8,512 nucleotides of DNA from Bryobacteraceae bacterium (GTDB lineage Bacteria > Acidobacteriota > Terriglobia > Bryobacterales > Bryobacteraceae): assembly GCA_025350445.1 (NCBI GenBank), contig JANXXV010000489.1, positions 1 through 8,512 on the forward strand, given 5' to 3'. Made by a program: the position numbers and the translations under genes. A model generated the notes under the pieces. That model did not search any database, was not told the origin of the DNA, and was given only the letters and a program-made list of their open reading frames with translations. Positions within the stretch are counted from its first letter, which is position 1, and each line of letters begins with the position of its first letter. Shown in pieces: positions 1-5,610 of the stretch.

Positions 1-728
1 GGGTCGGCAATCTGGATGCCAAGCTTCGTCGCCACATACAGGAATCCATCGGTGTCCACCGTCATCCCATCCGCGCCGCTGCGCAGCGGGCCGGATTCCA
101 CTTCATCCGGGATCTCCAGCCGGTGAAACGGAACGCCGTTCAAGAGCGAGCCGTCGGCCGCGACCGAGAACGACCAGATCCAGCGGCTCAACGTATCGGC
201 CACCATCAGGAAGGCGTGGTCGGGCGAGAACCGTACGCCATTGGGAAACAGAATCCCCTCTTGCGCAACCACGCGTTTGTTCCCTTTCGCATCGATAAAC
301 CAGACCTTTTTGTTCTGCGGATCGGTGAAATAGATTTCACCGCGAGGGTTTATTGCCAGGTCGTTGGAGTTCACTCCTTCCGCGATGACCGATTCCTTGC
401 CGTCGGCGGCAAATGCGACAATGCGCTTGCGGCCGTTCTGGCAAGCGTAGAGGCGGCCGTCCGGTCCGAACATCAGGCCATTGGCTTCGCCCGTATTCTC
501 GCGGAACACGGTTACTTTGCCATCGGCGGAAATCTTGTGGATACGGCTGTTCGGAATATCGCTGAAGAACACGTTCCCCATAGCATCCACCGCCGGTCCC
601 TCGGTGAACTTATGCCCCTGGCTGACCAGTTCCCAACCGGAGTCTGAATCCAGGACGATGTTGTTGCTGATGTAATGCCGGGGGCCGCCTGTTGGCTTGA
701 CGATCGGTTTCGGGTAGTCGCGCCAGAG
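1..728 (-). CDS. SMP-30/gluconolactonase beta-propeller, C-terminal module of an esterase fusion; separated by an in-frame stop and cut by the window edge
   Basis: Reading on from the esterase in the same frame, 242 codons stay open to the window start and encode an SMP-30/gluconolactonase/LRE propeller, a metal-dependent sugar-lactone hydrolase. Counting from the codon after the TAG, the family's metal and substrate residues are all visible: Glu43 (FTEGPAVD), Asn122 (SNDLAINPRG), Asn163 (PNGVRFSPD) and Asp220 (GADGMTVDTDG). These match Glu18, Asn103, Asn154 and Asp204 of human SMP-30. No ATG or GTG follows the stop closely. The first ATG in frame is at 581-579, already inside the first blade and after the metal Glu, so it would give a headless protein. 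I therefore read this as the second half of a fusion known in Acidobacteria and Planctomycetes, probably not translated unless the stop is read through or is a sequence error. The true C-terminus lies outside the window. Confidence 0.82.
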
Positions 729-731
729 CTA
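729..731 (-). other. In-frame TAG separating esterase and gluconolactonase modules (expected Trp codon)
   Basis: The esterase ends ILPDALR and the next codon is TAG. The frame then continues LWRDYPKPIV without a break into the propeller. From memory, fused relatives read LPDALRWLWRDYP across this join, so TAG would be a one-base change from TGG (Trp). The amino-acid continuity on both sides is seen directly. The expected Trp comes from family knowledge and should be checked by alignment. Confidence 0.75.
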
Positions 732-1562
732 CCGCAGTGCGTCCGGCAGGATGGAAGAGCTGTGTTTGCTGTCGTGGGCTCCGGTGCCGATCACCAGCTT
801 GTAATCGTAGTTGGCATCCCGCAGCGCCGCGCCCAGTTCATAGTTGCTGTAGATGTTGATGTCCTGTGTTCCGTCCTGCAAGAAGACCCGCAGCGGCTTG
901 GTCTCCATTTTCCTCACCAGCGATGGGTAGATATGGTCGCCCCGCAGGTTGGTGAAGCCGCCGATAAAGCTGAGCACGCGATGAAAGACATCCGGGCGGG
1001 TCCAGGCGGCGTTGAAGGAAGCGTTGCCTCCTGAGCTGGAGCCGGAGATCGCGCGGTCGTTGGGATCGTTCGAGAGATTGTAGTCCTTCGCAACCTGCGG
1101 CAGGACTTCTTCAATCAGGAACGTAGGAAAGCGCGGGCCAACGGCATCGTATTCGGCGCTGCGGTTGAAGCGCGACTGAGTGCCCGCGCCGGCCCCGGGG
1201 ACCACTCCGGGGTTAATGAACACGCCGATGGTGACCGGCATGTCACCCTTATGGATCAGGTTGTCGAGCACGATGGTGGTTTTGAACGGACCGCTTTCAT
1301 TTACGAACGTGACGCCGTCCTGGAACACCATGGTGCAGGCGGGCTTTTCGGGCTTGTATTGCGCGGGAACGTAGACCCAATAATCGCGCACGGTGCCGGG
1401 ATAAATTTTGCTGACCCACTCGTGTTTGGTGACCTTGCCTTGCGGGACGCCGGGCTGGCGCTGCGAATCGGGTCCAAGGGTGTATTCTTCGGCGGGCAGC
1501 AGCAGCGGTGCGATGGTTAGAGCGGCAATTAGAGCACAGGTCAACTTGAGCATGTCCCACAT
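729..1562 (-). CDS. Secreted alpha/beta-hydrolase esterase (esterase D / enterochelin-esterase-like), N-terminal module of a broken esterase-gluconolactonase fusion
   Basis: This 277-residue product has a hydrophobic leader with likely cleavage after LLLPA (residue 24), so it is exported. After it comes the sequence GPDSQRQPGVPQGK, which I associate with esterase-gluconolactonase fusions, then a PF00756-type esterase fold. The nucleophile elbow GSSSG places the catalytic Ser at 176. Asp230 or Asp234 (VFLQDGTQD) and His263 or His267 (GAHDSKH) are the triad candidates. The substrate is unknown; an acylated sugar or aromatic ester is plausible. ATG at 1562 has no clear ribosome site, and the second ATG at 1553 (MLKLTCALI) would give a tidier leader. 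It lies 22 nt after the P1 peptidase stop, probably in the same transcript. The domain looks complete, so it could be active alone even though the fusion is interrupted. Confidence 0.85.
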   Translation of the reverse strand: MWDMLKLTCALIAALTIAPLLLPAEEYTLGPDSQRQPGVPQGKVTKHEWVSKIYPGTVRDYWVYVPAQYKPEKPACTMVFQDGVTFVNESGPFKTTIVLDNLIHKGDMPVTIGVFINPGVVPGAGAGTQSRFNRSAEYDAVGPRFPTFLIEEVLPQVAKDYNLSNDPNDRAISGSSSGGNASFNAAWTRPDVFHRVLSFIGGFTNLRGDHIYPSLVRKMETKPLRVFLQDGTQDINIYSNYELGAALRDANYDYKLVIGTGAHDSKHSSSILPDALR

Positions 1563-1584
1563 GTTACCGCACGGAAGGCCAGTC

Positions 1585-2733
1585 CTACTGCAAGCGGTTG
1601 TACTTCTTAAGTACTTCGCGAAGGCGATCGTGGGGCAGCGCGGTCACGGTGTGTCCGGCCGCTCCAGTCATTGTTTCGGCGCCGATCATCGCGTTGACGA
1701 TGGCTTCTTCCGTGGCTTGCACCGCGGCTTCGAATACAGGGTTCAGCTTGTCATTGGGCAGCATGGCGACAGGCGCAGCCTGAGTGGCCGCGGCCGCGTT
1801 GGGGCTGCCGGTGGAGAAGGCGATGAAGATATCTCCCGACCCGTTGCCCGACGTGGAACCCGTGCGCGCCAGCCCCATGGTGGCGCGGCGTGCAAGGCGC
1901 TTGGTCTGGTGTGGCAGCAGCGGTGCGTCGGTAGCCACAACGATAATGATGGAACCGGTGTCTTCCCGATACGGATGGCCCAGACTGGCAACGGGCGGAT
2001 TTGCCGTCAATTCCTGGCCCACCGGCAGGCCGCCGATACGCAATTGGCCGCGGCTTCCACAGTTGCATTGCACCAGCACTCCGATGGTGTATCCACCCTG
2101 AGCGGCCGTGAGCTTGCGTGACGAGGTGCCGATGCCGCCCTTGAATCCATAGCACACCATGCCGGTGCCGCCGCCCACATTGCCTTCAGGAACGGGGCCG
2201 GACGCAGCCGATTCCAGCGCCGCCGCCACATCCTCAGGCTTCACGTGGAATCCGTTGATGTCGTTCAGGAAGCCGTCGTAGGTTTCAGCTACTACGGGAT
2301 AGGTGTAAAAGCCGCCGGCGAAAACATTTGTGCCGGGCTTGCGGCCGTTCTTCACCAGCCAAGCCAGATAAGCGTCGCGCACGACGCCGACGCTGTGGGA
2401 GTTGGTGATCAGCACCGGCCCATCCAGGAAGCCAGATTCCTCCAGCCAGTGCGTGCCGGTCATATCACCGTTGCCGTTCTGGGAAAAGAAGCCGCTGAAG
2501 ACCGGGTCGGATGAGGCTTTGCCGCGTGGCCAGACGGCAGTCACGCCGGTGCGAACGGACGTACCGGAGATCAAGGTCCGGTGCCCCACTTCCACTCCGG
2601 GAACATCGGTGATGGCGTTGAGCGGCCCTGGAATGCCTTCGAAGGGGACGCCCAACTGGCGGGCGCGCGGCTTCGTTTGAGCCAATAAAGGAATCGAAAT
2701 ACTGAGGACGACAAGGAGTATGCGAAGTTTCAT
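1585..2733 (-). CDS. P1/DmpA-family (peptidase family S58) self-processing aminopeptidase, exported
   Basis: This 382-residue N-terminal-nucleophile hydrolase resembles DmpA, the L-aminopeptidase D-Ala-esterase/amidase of Ochrobactrum. Such enzymes cut a Gly-Ser bond in their own chain, and the freed Ser becomes the nucleophile. Here the bond is Gly260-Ser261 (REDTGSIIIVVATDAPLL), matching DmpA Gly249-Ser250. Tyr152, Asn224 (VQCNCG) and Ser299 (GNGSGDIFIAFST) sit at consistent offsets from DmpA Tyr146, Asn218 and Ser288. The motif GGGTGMVCYGFKGGIGTSSR is also typical. Residues 1-18 (MKLRILLVVLSISIPLLA) form a signal peptide, so the enzyme acts outside the cytoplasm. Its ATG overlaps the TGA of the upstream gene (ATGA), which implies translational coupling; its own ribosome site is weak. 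Length and motifs look intact. The likely substrates are short peptides, amides or beta-/D-aminoacyl compounds. Confidence 0.93.
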   Translation of the reverse strand: MKLRILLVVLSISIPLLAQTKPRARQLGVPFEGIPGPLNAITDVPGVEVGHRTLISGTSVRTGVTAVWPRGKASSDPVFSGFFSQNGNGDMTGTHWLEESGFLDGPVLITNSHSVGVVRDAYLAWLVKNGRKPGTNVFAGGFYTYPVVAETYDGFLNDINGFHVKPEDVAAALESAASGPVPEGNVGGGTGMVCYGFKGGIGTSSRKLTAAQGGYTIGVLVQCNCGSRGQLRIGGLPVGQELTANPPVASLGHPYREDTGSIIIVVATDAPLLPHQTKRLARRATMGLARTGSTSGNGSGDIFIAFSTGSPNAAAATQAAPVAMLPNDKLNPVFEAAVQATEEAIVNAMIGAETMTGAAGHTVTALPHDRLREVLKKYNRLQ

Positions 2734-3662
2734 GAAGTCTCGGGCTGGGAATAAAGCGCCCAGGCGCTGGCCAGATCCTGAACCACATGGCCAAGGGATT
2801 TGTAGGCGGTGATTTCTTCCGGCGAGCGGCGGCCCTCGATTTCGTCCGCCAACACCTGGCCGATCTCGGCGGCGATGTGGCCGTCATCCACCAACCCCGC
2901 CTTCTTGGCCCTGAGAAACTCCCCGCCTTGGGTTAGAACTCCCTCGCGGCTGTCGGCAATGAAGCGCGATCGCAACGCGAGATCATTGTCCACTTCCGCC
3001 GGCTCCGCATAGTTGGAGCCGACAAGGTTCAAGTGCGTCCCAGGCCGCACCCAGGCGCCCTTTAAGATTGGCTCGACAGCCGAGGTGACGGTGCAGATAA
3101 TATCGGCATGGGTGACGGCCTCTTCCACGTTACCGGCGCTGGCGACCGGCACGGCAAGTTCCGCGTGCATTCGCCGCGCAAAGGCTAGCGCGCGTTCGGG
3201 CGAACGTCCCCAAACCACGATGGATTCAAGGTTGCGCACTTTACTGATCGCTCGCGCATGAGTGGCGGCCTGTTCGCCATAGCCCGGAATCGCCAGGCGG
3301 CGGGCATCTTTGCGTGCCAACGCGCCGGTGGCCACCGCACTGGCGGCTGCCGTTCGGATGGCTGTGAGCTCACCGGCATGGACGACGCAAACAGGCGCAC
3401 CCGAGTCCGGATCGAATAGGATGACGAGCCCCTGGTGCGACTGTATTCCCTTAGCGAAGTTCTGGTGGAATACTCTGATCAACTTCGCGCCCATCGCGCC
3501 TGGCATGACGCCGAACAGGCGGCCCTCGGACAGCGGAATGATCGACCGCAAAAGTTGCTTCGTTTCGCCATTTGAGAGTGCGATCATGGCATCGCGTACC
3601 ATCGGAATGCAGACATCGTAGGTCAGGCGCCGGGAAACTTCTTCGCGGTCAATGAATCGCAT
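2730..3662 (-). CDS. Ornithine cyclodeaminase / mu-crystallin family NAD(P)-dependent enzyme
   Basis: The predicted product has 310 residues and is cytoplasmic, with no leader. I chose ATG at 3662 over the upstream ATG at 3689 because AGGGAG sits 6 nt before it and the family's usual N-terminus (MRFIDREEV) begins there. Visible family marks are Lys60 (GAKLIRVF), the GELTAIRTAAASAVAT segment at 97-112, a Rossmann glycine motif GYGEQA at 127-132 (the usual form is GxGxQA), Asp225 (AEVDND), equivalent to the catalytic Asp of ornithine cyclodeaminase, and SLGHVVQDLA near the end. The family includes ornithine cyclodeaminase, alanine dehydrogenase, ketimine reductase and pyrroline-2-carboxylate reductase. 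Sequence alone does not tell which reaction this one performs. Coupling to a DmpA-type peptidase suggests processing of an amino acid or cyclic imino acid released by that peptidase. Confidence 0.9.
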   Translation of the reverse strand: MRFIDREEVSRRLTYDVCIPMVRDAMIALSNGETKQLLRSIIPLSEGRLFGVMPGAMGAKLIRVFHQNFAKGIQSHQGLVILFDPDSGAPVCVVHAGELTAIRTAAASAVATGALARKDARRLAIPGYGEQAATHARAISKVRNLESIVVWGRSPERALAFARRMHAELAVPVASAGNVEEAVTHADIICTVTSAVEPILKGAWVRPGTHLNLVGSNYAEPAEVDNDLALRSRFIADSREGVLTQGGEFLRAKKAGLVDDGHIAAEIGQVLADEIEGRRSPEEITAYKSLGHVVQDLASAWALYSQPETS

Positions 3663-3668
3663 CGAACG

Positions 3669-3674
3669 CTCCCT
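3669..3674 (-). promoter_or_regulatory. Ribosome binding site deciding the cyclodeaminase-family start
   Basis: AGGGAG on the minus strand lies 6 nt before ATG at 3662. The alternative ATG at 3689 would have this site inside its own coding region and adds nine residues (MPQTNRERS) that do not look like the family. Confidence 0.7.
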
Positions 3675-3818
3675 GTTGGTTTGGGGCAATGTCGCCTTTT
3701 GGAGTCTAGCACTCGCATTGCCCTAAGCAGAGCTTATCCCGCCACGTTCCAAGCCCCTGCTCCCGTGGGTGCAACTGCTTTGCTCAGAATAGCCTCCGGC
3801 CACAATTTGGCGCCTCGT

Positions 3819-3841
3819 CCAATCTGGGCACCCCAGGTTGG
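3819..3841. repeat. Inverted repeat / stem-loop in the long spacer
   Basis: The arms CCAATCTGG and CCAGGTTGG can pair over 9 bp, with one G-T wobble, around a 5-base loop. No run of T follows on either strand, so it does not look like an intrinsic terminator. It could be an operator, an RNA hairpin, part of a decayed mobile element, or chance. Confidence 0.4.
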
Positions 3842-4151
3842 ACACATCTCGAACCACGCGAAAATCATTGACTCCGCATATTGACTGACTGGCGATCCTG
3901 GTGACAACCCCGTTGCCCTCACGGCGCCATTAGGTGGGATATATCGCGGCGTTCCTTTCGCCGACGGAGCGTTGCAGGAGACGTCTCATCGCCATGGAGG
4001 CAAAAAGACGGGCTGTGAACAATCTTTAACGTGCCGCGAGTTAGTAAAGATCATTCGGAAATAGGTGGCCGATGACCATGCGTCGTTGATCGCTTCGCGA
4101 CAATTACTGCCGCGGCGCCGAGCTGGCAGCGAACACTCGCCGCGACCCGAA

Positions 4152-5408
4152 CTATCCGGCCAAGTCCAGCACCCCGTCTAACAGAACGTTGGCGCCGTTC
4201 GCGCAATCCTGCCAGGTGGTGAGTTCCTTAGGCGAGTGGCTGATCCCGCCAATACTCGGCACAAAGATCATTCCCATCGGCATCAGCGTCGCCATCATTT
4301 GCGCATCGTGCCCCGCGCCGCTCGGCAGGTGGCGCGTTCCCAGCCGAAGTCTTCCCGCGGCGGATTCGATCGCGCGTTGAACCTCCGCGGCCGCGACCGC
4401 CGACTCGTTGTGACCCTTGTGAGTGATCCGAATCCCGGTGCGCGTTTCTCTTGCGATTGCGCCGGCCCGAGCCCGAATTTTCTCTCCCAGCCGGTTAAGC
4501 TTCGCGGAGGAAAGATCTCGAAATTCGATACTCATCCGAACTTCGCCGGGAATCACGTTGACCGCGTTCGGAGCGACCTCCATGTGCCCTACGGTTCCGA
4601 CTTGTGCTCCCGGCTCGCTGACCACAACCTCGCGCACTGCCAGCGTCAGGGCAGACGCGGCGATCAATGCATCCTGCCTGTCAGGCATCGGCGTGGTGCC
4701 GGCATGATTCGCGACCCCCGTAATGATCGCTTCATAATCGTCGATCGAAACGATTCCGTCGACGATGCCCACGGGAACTCCTTCGCGCGCCAGAACACCG
4801 CCCTGCTCAATATGAAGTTCCAGATAGGCATGGTATTTGCCCTTTTCGATCCGCGCCTGCTCCAGGCGGGAAGGATCGCCGCCGATTCGCCGGATGGATT
4901 CCGCTTTCGTCAAGCCGCGCGAGACCTGACTCAACTCGTCCGGTTTGGTCTGGCCCGCTGCGGCGCGGCTTCCATTCAAACTTGTGCCGGAGAACGAAGC
5001 TACTTCGCAGGCCCAAACTACGGCCGTGAGCGGACGCCGGGTTTCGATACGAAGGTCGTTCAGGATTCGCAGGATCTGCACCGAGGACAGTGAGCCCAGA
5101 TCGCCATCAAAATTCCCGCCTGCCGGCACTGAGTCGATGTGGGACCCAAACAACAAAGGCGGCAAGGATGAGTCAGTACCGCGACGCGACGCAAAGATAT
5201 TGCCTGCGGCATCGATGCGTACGTCGGCGCCGGCGCTCTTCATCAAGTCCATGACGAATTTGCGCCCCGCGATATCGGAATCGGAGTAGCCGACCCGGCT
5301 GACGCCGTGCTGAAATGTCCCTCCGGCTGGTCTGCCGAAGAGACTGAGTGCTTCCAGTTGCGATTGAATTGTGGAGGCTTCTATCCGCGGCCGGGGGGCA
5401 GCGTGCAA
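4152..5408 (-). CDS. Hydantoinase/carbamoylase-family M20 amidase (N-carbamoyl amino acid / allantoate / beta-ureidopropionate hydrolase type), possibly inactive and with a damaged 5' end
   Basis: The segment is 418 codons if counted from TTG at 5408. The family cleaves carbamoyl amides with two metal ions. Seen ligands are His90 (GSHIDSVP), Asp101 (GGNFDGDLG), His199 (ELHIEQG) and His391 (GGISHSPKE). His235 (NHAGTTPMP), Asn283/Arg297 and His367 (GAGHDAQ) also match. The family's Glu-Glu pair is Glu135-Val136 here (WACEVASFSG): the catalytic Glu remains but the second, metal-binding Glu is missing. Spacing fits yeast beta-alanine synthase His114, Asp125, Glu159/160, His226, His397 and His421. 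TTG at 5408 falls inside an apparent Tat signal peptide, so it is not a natural start; the real 5' end is the segment 5409-5459, blocked by a TGA. The next in-frame ATG is codon 53. The gene is best treated as a probable pseudogene or one with a sequence error. If functional, it is exported and releases amino acids from carbamoyl derivatives. Confidence 0.85.
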   Translation of the reverse strand: MHAAPRPRIEASTIQSQLEALSLFGRPAGGTFQHGVSRVGYSDSDIAGRKFVMDLMKSAGADVRIDAAGNIFASRRGTDSSLPPLLFGSHIDSVPAGGNFDGDLGSLSSVQILRILNDLRIETRRPLTAVVWACEVASFSGTSLNGSRAAAGQTKPDELSQVSRGLTKAESIRRIGGDPSRLEQARIEKGKYHAYLELHIEQGGVLAREGVPVGIVDGIVSIDDYEAIITGVANHAGTTPMPDRQDALIAASALTLAVREVVVSEPGAQVGTVGHMEVAPNAVNVIPGEVRMSIEFRDLSSAKLNRLGEKIRARAGAIARETRTGIRITHKGHNESAVAAAEVQRAIESAAGRLRLGTRHLPSGAGHDAQMMATLMPMGMIFVPSIGGISHSPKELTTWQDCANGANVLLDGVLDLAG

Positions 5409-5459
5409 GCGGCACGCAGCGCCGGCTGCCAGGGTGCCCAGAAAATCTCGTCATTTCAT
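5409..5459 (-). pseudogene. Twin-arginine (Tat) signal peptide of the amidase, interrupted by an in-frame TGA at 5451-5453
   Basis: In the amidase frame the codons from 5459 read Met-Lys-stop-RDFLGTLAAGAACRLHAAP. Changing the TGA to CGA gives MKRRDFLGTLAAGAA, a standard Tat leader with the twin Arg, Phe-Leu and an Ala-rich core. Without a start the leader cannot be made. An alternative ATG at 5455 (ATGACGAGA) is out of frame with the leader by one base and would need an indel to restore MTR-type starts. So either a C-to-T nonsense change or a small frameshift has occurred, or the read has an error. Confidence 0.65.
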
Positions 5460-5546
5460 TTGGGTTAAGTCTACCCCAATATCGCGAACCCGCGCGAGAA
5501 TCTTCGGGTAGATCTCGTTGTTTGTGTAGAGCCCGTCTCTCTCGAG
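5451..5546 (-). pseudogene. 31-codon 3' remnant of an unidentified gene
   Basis: Between an in-frame TAA (5549-5547) and TGA (5453-5451) lies an open segment that starts LERDGLYTNNEIYPK and ends DIGVDLTQMK. It reads like natural protein sequence with a helical C-terminus, but has no start codon and is cut on its upstream side. Its last codons overlap the amidase leader in the same frame, so the TGA may have been this gene's own stop. I do not recognise the family. It may be the tail of a gene lost by deletion or insertion next to the tRNA-like scrap; chance is possible at this length. Confidence 0.35.
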
Positions 5547-5572
5547 TTAACGGTACAGAGAGCGAAGAGGTT

Positions 5573-5595
5573 TGGCTCCGCAAGCCGGACTCGAA
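5573..5595 (-). other. tRNA 3'-end-like fragment (not a functional tRNA)
   Basis: Just after the propeller gene's stop, the minus strand carries TTCGAGTCC, then GCGGAGCCA, spaced like the T-loop, acceptor arm and CCA of a tRNA. The bases before it do not pair as a T-stem, and no anticodon arm or 5' acceptor strand is present. It could be an attachment-site scrap left by an integrated element, or coincidence. Confidence 0.25.
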
Positions 5596-5610
5596 TGCCC
5601 GACTACCCCG

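Larger units (their letters stand above)
3663..4151. other. Intergenic stretch without a recognisable gene
   Basis: About 490 bases separate the amidase stop from the cyclodeaminase start. I recognise no gene here. A 62-codon open frame on the minus strand (3922-3734, containing CPTWGAQIGRGAKLWPEA) overlaps a similar-length open frame on the plus strand. Neither has a clear ribosome site or a family I know. The promoter of the three-gene cluster should lie in the part nearest 3663, but no convincing -35/-10 pair stands out. No T-run terminator is visible after the amidase. One strong stem-loop occurs at 3819-3841 and is listed separately. The region may be a decayed gene or a plain long spacer. 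Confidence 0.5.

Noticed and set aside
123..647. Plus-strand open frame of 174 codons opposite the gluconolactonase module
   Set aside because: It lies wholly over the propeller coding frame, has no recognisable domain, and is a shadow of GC-rich codon bias.
3947..3963. Small hairpin CGGCG / CGCCG after the amidase
   Set aside because: A 5-bp stem with a 7-base loop and no following T-run is expected by chance in GC-rich DNA.
4236..5093. Plus-strand open frame of 285 codons opposite the amidase
   Set aside because: The opposite strand carries the complete family motifs; the plus-strand translation is rich in Arg, Pro and Ala with no domain.
5537..5562. Possible terminator hairpin, CTCTCT paired with AGAGAG
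   Set aside because: Only 6 bp around a loop of about 14 bases and no T-run, so it is not convincing as a terminator.
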